A DNA stretch of 64,000 nt from Phragmites australis (Eukaryota; Streptophyta; Magnoliopsida; Poales; Poaceae). The stretch spans positions 19,976,001-20,040,000 of the forward strand of contig NC_084927.1 of NCBI RefSeq assembly GCF_958298935.1, given 5' to 3'. Below are positions 23,117-34,789 of this stretch, piece after piece; the stretch's first letter is position 1; every line of letters starts with the position of its first letter. Both the position numbers and the translations under genes were made by a program. Below the pieces are notes generated by a model that made no database searches, was not told where the DNA came from, and saw nothing but the letters and a program-made list of their open reading frames with translations.

Positions 23117-25260
23117 CAAGGGACTCAGAAAAATCAGCTCAAAAAACTCTCTCAACTCTGGAAATCTGGCAAATCAAAGCGCCTGAAGAATCAAGAACTA
23201 GAGAAGTATCGTGTTTGAAACGTACTTCCAAGTCCTCCTCTAACAACTGAGTTGTATCCCAGATGCGCCACCAAAGCCACATCCTTGAGAATAAAACTCT
23301 CATTCACCCTTACCATACCTTTGTCTGTCACCCTTCCTTTCTGATCATCCCCGAAAGTGATGTACTCGTGGCATTGATTTTGGATTTCTCAGCTTTTAGG
23401 GTAGTAGATGTGGTGAAAACAGTCTTACTCTCCCCATTGTAAGCCACCCTCTCAAAACCCAACCCAAGAGCTAAACATGCCTTATGCGCCACATCTTGGT
23501 CTTGGCCAAGATCAAATTTATTTTGCCCTTGCATTCTCAGCATTTCTCTACTGTAGAAAGGAGATACTCATTCTTGGCTAAAAGCTTCTCAACTTGCCCT
23601 CTAACCTAGCTGAGTTTGTCCTGAAAGACGATATAGGTGGGACAGTTCGGCTACACGTCCTTCGAACTCCCAGCACTCTCCAATCTAGATTCCAACTCCT
23701 TGATGCACACTGCTTTCAGTTCAACATCCTTTGTAAGCAAATGGTAATTCATATAGGCGCCTAAGAGAGTGGATCTAGACTCCTCCTCAGAAAGCTTCTT
23801 CTCAGTAGTCTCATGTCAACTGGCAACTTGAGCATGCAAAGCTTGAAGCTCAGCAAGTTCTATCATAACCACCAAACAACTCTCACACTCCTCATCATCA
23901 TGCGTAGACCTAAGCAATGCAAGCTCAGAAGAAATAGACTCATACTTAGGTCTAAACTCCTTCAACTCACGCACAACTTTCTTAAGTAACCTATCCTAGC
24001 TAACGAGAGCATCATTCAAGGTATTGACTTGGATCAAAAGCTGGTCGTAGGAAGGTAATACCTCGGAGGGATCAAGCTCAGGATCGCTTTCGTTGTTGTC
24101 GTCCGCCATGAAGCAGAGGGCGGTGAGGTCCTTGGCCTTCTTCTTGCTCTTCACTTGCGATTCATCCTCGTCTGAGCTCTCCTCCTCGTTTGAAGAGGTG
24201 TTGATGTTGCTGAGAGCTGCCACAAACACCCTTGAAGCCTTCTTGGCCATTTTGTCATGATTCTTCTTGAAGAAGGGCTTCTTGTTCTTCTTTTTGTGCT
24301 TGTCATAGTCGTGATCGCGGTCTTCCTTCTTCTTGAACTTGGGGTAGTTTTCCTTGAAGTGGGTGGTGTCACCACACTCAAAGCAGGCACGGGAATTGCT
24401 CCTTCTCCAGTCTCGGCTGTTTTTGTAGAAGCGGGTGAATTTCTTCATGATCAATGCAAGATCCTCATCATCAAGCACATCCATTTGCTCCTCTGTGATA
24501 GACACCAAGGAAGACAAAGAAAATCCACCAGATAAAGTGTTGGCACAAGAAACATCAACTCCAGACTGGTTGCCACCGCTAGGTCTGGAAACCAACACCA
24601 TGTTCTGAGATAGGGGGTTTTCGAGACCAATCTAAGCCGTCTTTGCTATCTCAGTGGACTTGAGCTTACTGAAGAGTTCATCACAAGTTAACATATTGTA
24701 ATTTGATGACTCTTTAATGCTCGAGATCTTCACTTCCCATATGCTACAATCCAAAGCATAGAGAAGCTTGATCGCTCTCTCGTGTTCAGAATAGGGTAAA
24801 ACACCAGTTGATGAAAGATTGCTAACAATTCCATCAAAGCGAGCAAACATATCATCCAAAGACTCTCCAATGCCTTCCACAAACATTTGATATTCTTGGT
24901 TGTATGTGCTTTGGTGTCTGAACTTAATCTAATTAGTGCCTTCATGAAAGACACTTAGTGTAGTCCAGATCTCCCGAGCAGTACGAAGGTGCTGAACCCT
25001 GTCGAACTCATTCCATCTTAGGCTTGTGAACAAAATATTTCTGTCCTTGTTGTTGGCCTCATTATGTTTGATTTAAACATGAGTCGTGCGAGTAGCAGGG
25101 ATCTTGTAGTTGGAATCAATTACCTCCCAAATTATACTTCCTTGGCTTAAGAGATAAGCCTCCATGTGCACCTTCCAGTACGAAAAATTAGGGCCATCAA
25201 ATAGCGGAATCTTCTCACTTCTCTCCATGTCGCATACGAGTTACAAAGCCGGTTAAGGTC
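23117..25260 (-). pseudogene. Copia gag with coiled-coil tail and damaged zinc knuckle
   Basis: Reading leftward: a UBN2-type capsid region (about 25240-24640, e.g. MFVEGIGESLDDMFARFDGI), then a knuckle CFECGDTTHFKENYPK at about 24345-24390. The final Cys of the C-x2-C-x4-H-x4-C motif is Tyr. A Lys-rich stretch, the acidic block SSNEEESSDEDESQ, 'LTALCFMADDNNESDP' and a long heptad-like tail to about 23330 follow. Stops occur near 24600, 23990 and within the tail. Gag would package element RNA; this copy is broken. Confidence 0.8.
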
Positions 25261-25278
25261 AACAAATGATCAAACCAA

Positions 25279-25290
25279 CTTTGATACCAA
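25279..25290 (-). other. Primer-binding site, tRNA-iMet type
   Basis: The minus strand reads TTGGTATCAAAG directly next to the 5' LTR. This is close to the TGGTATCAGAGC site used by many plant copia elements. Confidence 0.75.
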
Positions 25291-25879
25291 TGTATGAACG
25301 AGATTGGTGACTAGATGGGGGTGAATAGGCGCATCAATAAATTTCTTGCGAAATCAATGGCCTTCTCCTATTTGGTTCACCCAACACACTTCAAAACTTA
25401 AGCAAAAGCAAAAATAGAGAGAAGTTTTAACAAGAGAAAATCAAGGCAATACGACTTCACGAATGATCTATGAACCATAGGTTCCATTTAAGATCAATCT
25501 ATATGTCTTAGTACTCGAAAGATCACAACTGGCAAAGAAATAAGAAAAGATGAACACCAAGCAACAAAACTCTCCAAATTGATTGTCTAGAGACAAGGTA
25601 ATTCAAGATCTCATCACACAAACGTGTGTATGTGAATTTTATGCCTCTAGCAACAAGAAGAATGACCTCATAAGGTGCTGAAATTTCAGCACAAAAACCA
25701 AAACGAAAATCAAAATCGGAAACCGAAAAACTTGCAAACTTGCAATGAAACCAATAGAGGGAAACTAGAAGGAGGGGAATTTAAGCATATGCAAAAACAT
25801 AAACTTCATTACTCAAAGAGGTCAACCCTATTTTAGACGGATTACAAAGATTTATCTCTCAAAACTCTCACCTATTACA
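25291..25879 (-). repeat. 5' LTR of the copia element, truncated
   Basis: It begins TGTATGAACGAG next to the primer site and matches the first 600 bp of the LTR at 13756. It stops after 'cacctattacac', where a different LTR starts with TGTAACATCC. The remaining 0.9 kb of this LTR is not found to the right. Confidence 0.8.
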
Positions 25880-28170
25880 CTGTAACATCCGAAATTTTGG
25901 CCAAATCGAATTTCAAAAATTATCCAAACAAATTCTTTCAAATCATTCCAAAAACCATCTCAAATCTTTTCAAAAGAAAAAAAGAAAAAAAAAAACCAAA
26001 ACCTCAAAAACCTTCTTCCTTTCGTTGGACCCAACTTTATTTCTTTCCATCCGACCCATCTTTCTTTTCTTTTCCTCTTTTCTCACCCGACCAGAACACT
26101 CTGGCCCGGCCGCTTTCCCCTCCCTGGGCCTCCCCATCTCCCCTCTCCCTTTCCCTTCCTCGCGCAGCACCATCCTGCCCCCCCCCCTTCTCCTTCCTCG
26201 CGACGACAGCGCTCACGCAGTATGCGCACGTGCGAAGAGCTCGCACGGCCGCGTATGCCCGTGACCGCACCCTCTACTTGCATGATGCGCGTGCCATACC
26301 GCCATGCCGTCCCTCTCCTCCCCTCTCTGCTCTAGCTCATCACATCCCGACTGTACCAACGACGACCACGCGCGGGAAACCCGGTCGCCGGACACCGTTG
26401 TGTCGTCTGCTCGCCCCGACCCACTCTCCCTCCACCCCAACACACTCGCGCACGCGCGTACAGAGTAGCCGGAGTCAAGTCGCTCGGCTATGGCCGCATT
26501 TACGCTGCCTGTACCAAAGCGCGTCGAGACGTCCTCGCCGCTGTCCTCTCATCGGCAAGCTTCCGCCCTTCCCTGCCTATAAAGTCGTGCCCAAGCTCCA
26601 CTACACCTCGCCGCTATTCGGTCTAAGCTTAAGGCAAGTTCTCCCTTTTCTCTCTGCCTCCCTCCACTGTCTCTATTTTCCTCCATCGCCGTTGGGTTCA
26701 GTGTCGATCCACCGGACAGAGCTGTCGTCGGCCAAATTGGCCTCACAGTGAGCTCCACCGAGCCACACCCTACATTCCCAACCTCTCTGCCCATCTCTTC
26801 CACCCCTCTCCTGAGCTATCACCGTAGTGGCCATGACCGTCATGCCGCTTCTCGCTCGCCGGCTATTGTGGGTGCCTCGATGGCCAAATCGTGTACACAG
26901 GAAGTCTCCCTGCACCACATACATACTTCCACAGCCCTCAAACCCAAGCCAAAGTGCCTCTCCGCGCTTTTTCCAAGTCAACCGCCGTCGCCACCAACTC
27001 TGATGTGCCGCTGGACCTGCTCCGGCCACCGTCGCCGACGACATGCCCCTCTATCATCCTCGTTGTGTCGCTAGGATCATTCCAAGCCATTTCCTGTCCC
27101 AAACCGACGCCAGGAAGCCAACTCCGACGAGCCTTATGGCGATGCTCCGTCGCAGAAGTCTCCCCGCCGCCGTCCTGCACCACCACTCCGAGCCAACATC
27201 TCCCCGCCATCTCCCCTGTCACCCCTCTCTCTCTCTGCCTTAACTCGACAGGTGGGCCCGACGCCTTAACGTCGTCTGTCGGCCGTCCGCCCCCGCCAGG
27301 CTGTCGTGGGCTGCTTCGGCCCAGAAGATCGACCCACTAGCCAAGCCCAACGCCACAAAAAGCCCACCGTGGATAGTGCTCTTTCACTTCTTTTTTCCAG
27401 AAAACCGAATTTCAATAGAATATTCCAAGAACATTCCCTCTTTTTCTTTTATTCCACCGATAAACTTCCAAAGTCCATAATTCCTCCGTTTCAACTCCGA
27501 TCTTGACGATTCTTCCACCAATATTTTTCTAAATTCAAGCTCTATCCATTCATGCCATTTTTTATATTTATTTCAAAATTATTTATTTATTTGTATTTAT
27601 TGTGTGTTACCTTGTATGTTTATCGCGACTAGACACGGAGAATTCGTTGAGGAGAAGGAGGAGGTGCTAGGAACCCAGGAGTTCGATCAGGACCCTCTCG
27701 AGGACTTCAATGAAGGCAAGTCTCAATCCATTTCCCTTTGACCATATTGAACCCAGTTTTATCAACACAACCCGTAGCAGCCGTTTTACTCCGACATAAT
27801 GCATGCAGTGTTACTAGCTGGCATATTTTAAACTATTGATTTAGTTATAACCTAGTGTAGTCTTAGCCAGCCATTTGTGTTATCCTATATGCTTAATCTT
27901 GGTAAACATAGGATCTCGCCATAGCTAATTTACTTATGCCTAGGCGATTACCTTATACTAGTATGCTTAGGAATGATAATCTTTACTGTTACTTCATGCT
28001 TAATCATATCTAGCTTTTCAAAGGTGTAAAACTTGGTGTTGGTGTTGTGCGGGTTATGATTGGGTAAAACCTCGTTGGATGATAATGATAATTCCTGAGT
28101 TGGGGGTTAGAGCTGGGCAAAGACAGGGTTCCTTCGGGAATGCCTAGGGATTGCATCTAGCACTTTGCCT
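25880..28170 (+). repeat. Gypsy-type LTR-like fragment
   Basis: It starts TGTAACATCCGAAATTTTGG, a form common at the start of large grass gypsy LTRs. It then shows the same plan as 19550-23111: an AT-rich start, a GC-rich ORF-like block (26050-27360) and an AT-rich remainder. The longest ORF (25897-26751) is Pro/Ser/Arg-rich and low-complexity and is not called a gene. The right limit is approximate, and I find neither a paired LTR nor the remainder of the copia LTR it interrupts. Confidence 0.5.
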
Positions 28171-28229
28171 TATCTAGAATTGCATGTGTATATTTCAATT
28201 TATTGTAATTCCTAGTGTAGATTTTTCAT

Positions 28230-29224
28230 ATAATATGTTACTTGTGTTTCTTTCTAAATCATAAGTAACCTACATGGTTTATTAGCTGTAGGCTATTTTT
28301 ATGGAATTTCCCTACAAGTGATATTCTTTGTATGCCATGAGTCCAATCTATAGGGTAAATTCACCATTGTTGTCAATGACAAGTGCATGTCTCTCTTAAG
28401 TATTCAACACTTGATATATTTAGGGGGAGTATATCTTATAGGTTGTTATTTTGAGACTAGCATGTACTGCAAGTGATATATTTTGTAGTCTCATTGAGTA
28501 ATTTATAAGTCCCCAGAGGTATGCAATGCTTAAAGGATTTAATTAGTATCATTGTCAATTTATTTCTACATTTAAGCTAGCTCCATGCATGATATAACTT
28601 AAACTTCCTACATCTATTGTCTAAATGTGCATATATTGCTATATTCCTACAAGTGGTATTCACAAGTGAATCTCATCATATGTATTCACACATATAGGGA
28701 GAGTTCAAATCATATTATGTGAGTTTCATAAATTATGATCTATGTGTTTTCATTTAAATTGGTACCATATTCTTGTAATTGTATCCTCACAAGTGGTATC
28801 TTTTCAGTTGGTATCATTTCCATGGATCATAATTTATGAGACTCTCTCTCCTATATGCTCTAACGCTCTTTCTCGAGTTCAATATGTGTTTGTAGCCCTT
28901 TTTGAGATTGTTGACAAAGGGAGACAAGTTTGAGGAACAAAGCAAGAGGCATACCTAGTGGAGAAAAGTAAGATGTCAAGGTTGGCAAAGGGGGACTCAT
29001 CTACATTTGGTATCAAAAACATGCAACAAAGAAGCTCTTGGATGTGTCGATCAAGGGAGATAGTGATAATGGAGAAATGGAGAGCCACAACAAAATAGAG
29101 AATAAGTGGTAAGAACATGCATCCAAGCAATATGGTAAGACTTTGTGCTCTTTACAATTGGTATAATTTATTATTTACCACTTACTTTGGTTGTGTTGTA
29201 ACAAATCACCAAAAATAGGGAAAT
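28230..29224 (+). repeat. 3' untranslated end of a copia element with short direct repeats
   Basis: The motif CAAGTG(A/G)TAT recurs at about 28315, 28466, 28650 and 28790 in AT-rich DNA without ORFs. 'gggggagtat' and 'acaaagggagacaag' patches lie on the way to a weak polypurine stretch (ATAGGGAAAT) next to the LTR at 29225. Repeated tails before the 3' LTR are usual in SIRE-type copia elements. The element's coding part is absent. Confidence 0.5.
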
Positions 29225-30977
29225 TGTAGAGAAAATGGTCCAATTAGGCAATGATTGTGATTTTGGTGATTAATGACAACATAGTCAGTGAGACTAACAT
29301 GTTTTTCAAGTATATGTTTTAGTAGATATTATAGATACAATACATCAACAAGCCACCATATTTGGGATAAAGTTTGGTTAAATTGGAGAAGTTCCATGAA
29401 GATTTGCCTCACCGGATAGTCTAGTGCTCAGCGTGTTGCACTCACCGGAACATTTCCTGCATAGAAGGTTGTAGTTGTTAAAGACTAAAGAGCAACCCAC
29501 CGGATGGGACTAATATGTTTGTCAGGTATATGTTTTAGTAGGTCTCATGGATACAACACATTAAGAAGCCACCACAGTCCGTTAATTAGCTTGTGCGCAC
29601 TGGAGGATCTAATACAGAGGCTGTAGCTATTGAAGCAGATGGATGAACTGACCGAATAGTCTGGTGATCATAGAGAAAGTTATACCGAAGTATTTCCAAG
29701 GAAAAGAGAGAAGATCCAAGTAACCGGATAGTCCGGTGATGAGAAAGAACAACACACTGAAGCATTTCTTACAGAGGCTTTTTTGAGTCCTGAAGGATGA
29801 AGAACAACTGACCAGATAGTCCAGTGTGAAAAGAAAGTGCACCGAATGCTTACACAAAAGCAATTTACACAGAGAGGCTGTAGAGTTTCGGATGGATCAA
29901 ATGTACTCACTGGATAATCAAATGATGAAGATGAAGTATACACTGGAGTTTCTGGTGTTCGCAGAGGCTTTGAGTAGGGGTTCCAATGGCTAGTTTCTGA
30001 AGATGTACTTAACAGATGATCTAGTGTTAGTACTACTGTTCTCACCGGATCATCCAGTGTTAACAGTTTTTCGGAGTCGTTGGGTTAACGGCTAGTTTGA
30101 GAGTTTGAGGTTATAAATACCCCTCCACTCAGTCATTTGAAGGTACTGGAGTCCAGAGAAACACAGATACACTTGAGAAGACAATTCAAGCCACCAAAGT
30201 GTTTAAAGTGATCATCCAAGGCGATTAAGCACAAGATTAGAGAGTGATGAGTGCTTATAGGCCTAGAGAGAGTTGTAGCTAGGTGCTGCGATTTTAAGAG
30301 GGGATCAAGGAGTGATCTTAACTTGTACCTAGAGGTACGCTGGCACCTTGGAGTCTTGGTGACTCGTCAGGAAGCTTGTTGACCCTCTGACTTGGTGTAG
30401 AGCGGTAGCAAGACGATTGTGCGGGGACGTGAAGACCCTTGCCTTTGCGCTTCAAGCTCCAAAGTGATCACAACGGCAAGTGACCAAAAGAAAGAGTAGT
30501 GGTGAGACCTTGTCTTGGTGTCTTGATGGCTCATCTAGATTGAGGCCTTGTCTTGGTGGCTTGGTGGCTCAAGAGTCGTGATCGGGTGCCGACCAGATGC
30601 ATTCCTTGGTGGAGCTTCAACATGGACTTGGGGTGGCGTTTATGCCATTGATACCACAGGATAAAAATCCTTTGTGCTGAGTTTACTCTCTATACCTTAT
30701 TTATATTTCCGCATTTACATACTTGTAATATACCTTTGTGCATTTATCTTCCTATAGTAGTTTGCTAGGATTGGATATAGGTTGCAAAACTCTTTTGAGC
30801 GGTAGAGTAGACACACTAGATAAATCTAGAGCACATTTAGATAGAATTTGATATAGGCTAAATCTAGAGCACATTTAGATAGAATTTGATATAGGCTTAT
30901 CTTGTGAAGCTTTTGGAGCCAATAGGTGTTAAGTGTCCTAATTCACACCCCCTCTTAGGACGTCATTGATCCCTACA
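29225..30977 (+). repeat. Copia-type LTR, 1.75 kb
   Basis: It begins TGTAGAG and ends CCCTACA, giving 5-bp inverted termini TGTAG/CTACA. It contains the typical grass copia LTR phrase 'gtgattttggtgattaatga' near its start and 'attcacaccccctcttagga' just before its end. A 3'-LTR role is inferred from the preceding repeat tail and polypurine-like run. No primer site follows. Flanking pentamers do not match, so one side is rearranged. Confidence 0.65.
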
Positions 30978-31282
30978 ACAAGTAGTGGTTGTGTGAATTT
31001 TAGTGATGAAGCACAAGCCAATAATTATGTTTAATCTCATAATGCATGAAAAATAAATTGTCACTGAATAGTCTATCTTCCATGATGAGAGTATAATTGT
31101 CATAAAATGCAAGACGTTCCATGACAATTTCGTGAACTTTATCACTAAGTACATTCTATGACGCAGATTCTGTGATGAAGTGTGTGATGTGGAAAATACG
31201 TCATTATTATTCTTCTGTGAAAAAAATATCGTTATACCGTGATAATAACTTATCATAATCGATAGTCAGATTTCTTATAGTG
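30978..31282 (-). mobile_element. CACTA-like terminal fragment or small non-autonomous CACTA element
   Basis: The right end read on the minus strand starts CACTATAAGAAATC, the En/Spm (CACTA) terminal form. Behind it, subterminal repeats such as 'ctatgacg', 'ctgtgatg', 'ccatgaca' and 'gtcataaa' occur in both orientations. The left end near CCCTACAACAAG could be a diverged partner terminus overlapping the copia LTR end, but no 3-bp duplication confirms it. Confidence 0.45.
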
Positions 31283-31587
31283 CCTACACGACTATATATA
31301 CAAGAGAATAAAAGAGATTTGTACATATCTATTATACATAAATAATGAGAAAAACAGTCTCGCCCTACATCTGATCTACTTGTGTTCTTATATTTGCATC
31401 TACTGCGCTGATCGTGGGAGACTGAGAAGGAAAGGAGCTAACCGTTGGTAGCATTGTACTACAACAGTGCTAACATTGGCGGGTCCGCCGCTTGCTTTAA
31501 GGAACTCTATTACAAACTAAAGTTTATCCATTGCAGGGAATAAAAAACCGGTCTTGTAAATCTGAAAAAAAAAATGAATTTTTTGGT

Positions 31588-32671
31588 TTTGCCAGTGGGG
31601 ACAGGTAAAAAACCAAATTGGCCAAAACAAATTAGCCAAATTAAAAAAAAACTGTCCACCTTACCCCCTAGGCGTGCACCGAGACCCTATCCCCAAATTT
31701 CCCCATCTCAACTCTGTCTGGTACTTTGGGTCTTGGCAGTGGTGCTTCTACTCTGGAAGTCTGGAGGTTGAGTCGCGGACTCATGCACCTCCTCCACGTG
31801 AGTCGGCGAGCGCACGACTCCTCCACGCCAAGCCTGATTTCACGCTAAGGTTGTGGCCACGAGTCACCTCTCCAAGTCACCAAGGCTGCAGGCGCCATAC
31901 AGGTGAGACGTACCCAACGCTCGGGGAGCTATCGCCCCCACCGTAGTTTAGCGGTCAGTCCTGTCACACCACCAGGAGTTGCTACATCAACAGCTGCACA
32001 TCCAACGACTTGGTCAGCATGAGAACTTGTGGCTAGGGCTGGGCCTCACCATCTCGTCGCTTGAATGACCACCTCCGTTGTGTCGCCGTGAAGGTGCTCA
32101 ATCTATGTGTGGCGGATAGGCTTGGAAACAGGGCGGGTAGAGACCAGGTCAACAAAAATGCATCCAACAAGAAACCTGACCCGCCCCCGAAACCTTTAAC
32201 GGGTGACAAATCGCTCCCAACCCCAAACCCGGCGGGGACCTGGAACCCAAAGGGGACCCCGCGGGTGGGATCTGAGTGCCAACGTCACGACAGCCTGGGG
32301 CGGGTGGTGGTGCTGCGGGCGAGTTTAGGTGGTGGCTTGATAGCGCAGTAGGACCGGAGGGCAGCGACGAGCTAAAGTAATGGGTGGCGGTGCGACGACG
32401 CTGTGGGAGCAAAGGGCGGTGGTGCGACAGTGCTACAGGAGCGGAGGGCAATGGGGCGACGATACTGCGGGAGCAGCGACACGGACTACAAGCGTCAGGG
32501 CAGATGGGGCTAGGGTTAGGTGGGGGCAACTGGGCCGGTGGCTGGGCCACCGTTATCAAGTGTCTGCCTATGGCCACGGGAGAAAAGTTGCCCCTGTGCC
32601 TGACCTAAACAGTAATGAGGTTCCCAACATGTAACCCCCTGGGGCTAATTTGGAACTTGCCCCGCTGGGTC
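31588..32671. other. GC-rich block with partly inverted ends, unrecognised
   Basis: The left end contains GCCAGTGGGGACAGG and CCAAATTGGCC. The reverse complement of the right end (32640-32671) reads CCCAGCGGGGCAAGTTCC and AAATTAGCCCC, an imperfect inverted match. The interior is GC-rich with ORFs of 60-140 codons on both strands and no recognisable domain. It abuts the Harbinger-like element. A transposon with captured host DNA is possible but unproven. Confidence 0.3.
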
Positions 32672-32674
32672 TAA

Positions 32675-32817
32675 GGGCCTGGTTATTTTTATTGTGGTTC
32701 TAACAATCCAGATTATAATTCTCACAATCTAGAATCTATATTGTATAATCTAAAACAAACAGCACCAGATTATTATAATCTCCCTTCTCTCCCACCTCTT
32801 GCCCTCAGTTCCTCGTC

Positions 32818-32892
<75 letters not shown>

Positions 32893-33793
32893 CACCCTGT
32901 ATCCTTCCCGAGGCATCCTACATGTGACGATGTGACCACCTTCTCATCACCTGGTGCACCTTCTCGTCACATGCACCAGTTCCATCCAAGCAAGCGACTA
33001 CTCGACATGATCTCAACCACGACTGGGATCGGTCGCATCGTAGACCACTTCACTATCATGCTTACGCAATGTCTCTTCCTCGTGAACCCGCACACAGTGC
33101 TTATGCCTCACCAATGGATGCCATCTCCCTTGTGCCCTCCTCGTCCTCATATTTCCGCCACCACCCAGATTGACTCCCCTTTCTCTACCTTTGTCGTGGC
33201 CTCCCCAGCATCTGGCTCCGGCTCCCTCTCCACCATCCTCTCTGAGATCACTACCCTCCACCGTCACACCTCCTCTTCTTTGAGCTTGTCGCCCTTCTCT
33301 GCCTCCTCCTCGCCCCAGGCTTCCCGTTCCTGGCCACCGTCGTCTACCTCTGCCTCCTCCTCTCCCTGCCCCCCTGCTCCTCTTCCTCTCACTCCTCCTC
33401 GCCCTTCGCAAGGTTGCGTCCGCCGCTACGCATGGCATCGCAAACCCTAACCCCAATTCTAGCTTCGGCAACCCCCGCAAGTGCAAGAACTAGCACCAGT
33501 GCCAGCTGATTGCCCCGTGAGCTATGTCGTGCGATGGCTCAGGAAGCATCGATGGTGAGGGAGAGAGCAAAGGGAGAAAAAAAATGAAACGTCATGTTTT
33601 TGATAGCAATGGTGGGTAAATATGTGACACAATCCACAATCCACATTTCAGAAGTAGTCTTTTTCCTAGATTATGGATTATAGCATAATCTACCTCCAGA
33701 TTGTGAAATCTGGATTATAGAATTGGTCTGTTTATTTTTAATTCTGATTTTAAAATCAAAATCCTAGAAGCATAATAAAAAACAAACATGCCC
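32675..33793. mobile_element. Harbinger/Tourist-like element, 1.1 kb, carrying GC-rich foreign DNA
   Basis: The left terminus GGGCCTGGTTATTTTTATTG and the reverse complement of the right terminus, GGGCATGTTTGTTTTTTATT, align for about 30 bp. Both are bordered by TAA (32672-32674 and 33794-33796), the target preferred by PIF/Harbinger elements. The outer about 100 bp on each side are AT-rich and mutually complementary (repeated 'ccagattataat'/'attatgctataatcc' pieces). The middle is a long CT microsatellite followed by a C-rich ORF of 172 codons (32932-33450). No transposase is present. The interior looks acquired rather than MITE-native. Confidence 0.65.
32820..32889. repeat. (CT)n microsatellite, about 34 units
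   Basis: Uninterrupted CT dinucleotides fill this stretch inside the Harbinger-like element. Its length suggests an unstable, polymorphic locus. Confidence 0.95.
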
Positions 33794-33796
33794 TAA

Positions 33797-34785
33797 AACC
33801 CAAGAGGACCCGACCCACCTCGACCAGTTGCCAACCCTAGCAGTGGAGAGGTGTCAAGTAGGAGCAACAGAGCAGCTTCGAGAAGGAGTGTGAGCCTGCG
33901 AGGTGCTCTAGAACTCCAGCGAACATGGCACAAGAAGCCCATCAACTAGCTCTACACCTTGGTAACAGGGGGAGGTGGGGAGCGTCCTCCCAACGGTGGC
34001 GGCTCCGATGCATCGTCTAGTGGCCCTAGTGGCAGATACACAAAAGGGACAACGAACATGACTACGGTGGTCACGATTCCCATCTGGTTCATTTAGGTTT
34101 GATTGTGGCTGAGTTATGTACTTGAGTACTTCTGTAATTTTATTACATATTATATATTCAATTCAACATGTAATTGCTTATTGCTCTGCTTAAACTTTGG
34201 AAATAAAAATACAATCAACTAATTGCCTAGAGACCACATCCTTTTAATAATAGAAGCTCACAACATGAAACATACTAACATTTTACATGTATATTGAGAG
34301 GCTAGCAAATGACCTCTATGCAAATAGCAACAGAGGATTCCACAACTCAAGGGTATTGAATGTTCCAGATGACAAAGTTGGTCAATTCATTATGAATGTT
34401 ACTTAATTTCTGCTATGATGACACCAAGAGAACAATAAGTTTGAACGGTAATTTTAATTAGTAATCCTAGAAAAAAAACAAGACTTGATCTCTTCTCTGG
34501 TAAAAAGAGCACACCAAGCATGTCTTCATCTTTTTATCCACAATGACATAGTCTTTCTCTTAGCAAAAGTTAGTACAAAGCCAATCATGACTCCATCAAG
34601 TAGGCTGTAATTAATGTTTGAAGAGTACAAGTTCAAGTCCCAACTTTGTAGTGTGACTTTCTAGTTTCTACCGGTACAAAGTTGTTTGATTGGTCTTAGT
34701 AGAATACAACATAATATTTCTAGATTTTATTTAGTTATCTTTTTAAAAGGTGCATTTTATTGCATTTTGTTGCAGGGAAACAGAT
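33797..34785. other. Gene-free spacer before the hAT remnant
   Basis: Starts with a GC-rich tail (to about 34080) that reads like more of the captured-type sequence, then becomes AT-rich. No ORF with a known motif. It probably contains the 5' end of the hAT element, but I could not identify a terminal repeat. Confidence 0.4.
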
Positions 34786-34789
34786 AGTA

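Larger units (their letters stand above)
13756..25879 (-). mobile_element. Ty1/copia element (SIRE/Opie-like), split by a gypsy insertion
   Basis: Reading leftward: truncated 5' LTR (25879-25291), initiator-Met primer site, gag (25260-23150), pol fragments (17979-16640), long 3' untranslated region, polypurine tract and 3' LTR (15236-13756). Gag carries one CCHC-like knuckle followed by a long charged and coiled-coil tail, and pol ends in ADIFTKPL, both typical of the SIRE/Maximus branch. The reading frame runs smoothly across the AGAAC target site once the 5.1-kb gypsy insertion at 17980-23111 is ignored. Pol is frameshifted and internally deleted. The 5' LTR is cut at 25879. Confidence 0.85.

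Noticed and set aside
25897..26751. 284-aa ORF on the plus strand
   Set aside because: Low-complexity Pro/Ser/Arg/Thr composition inside an LTR-like segment, with competing ORFs in other frames and no domain.
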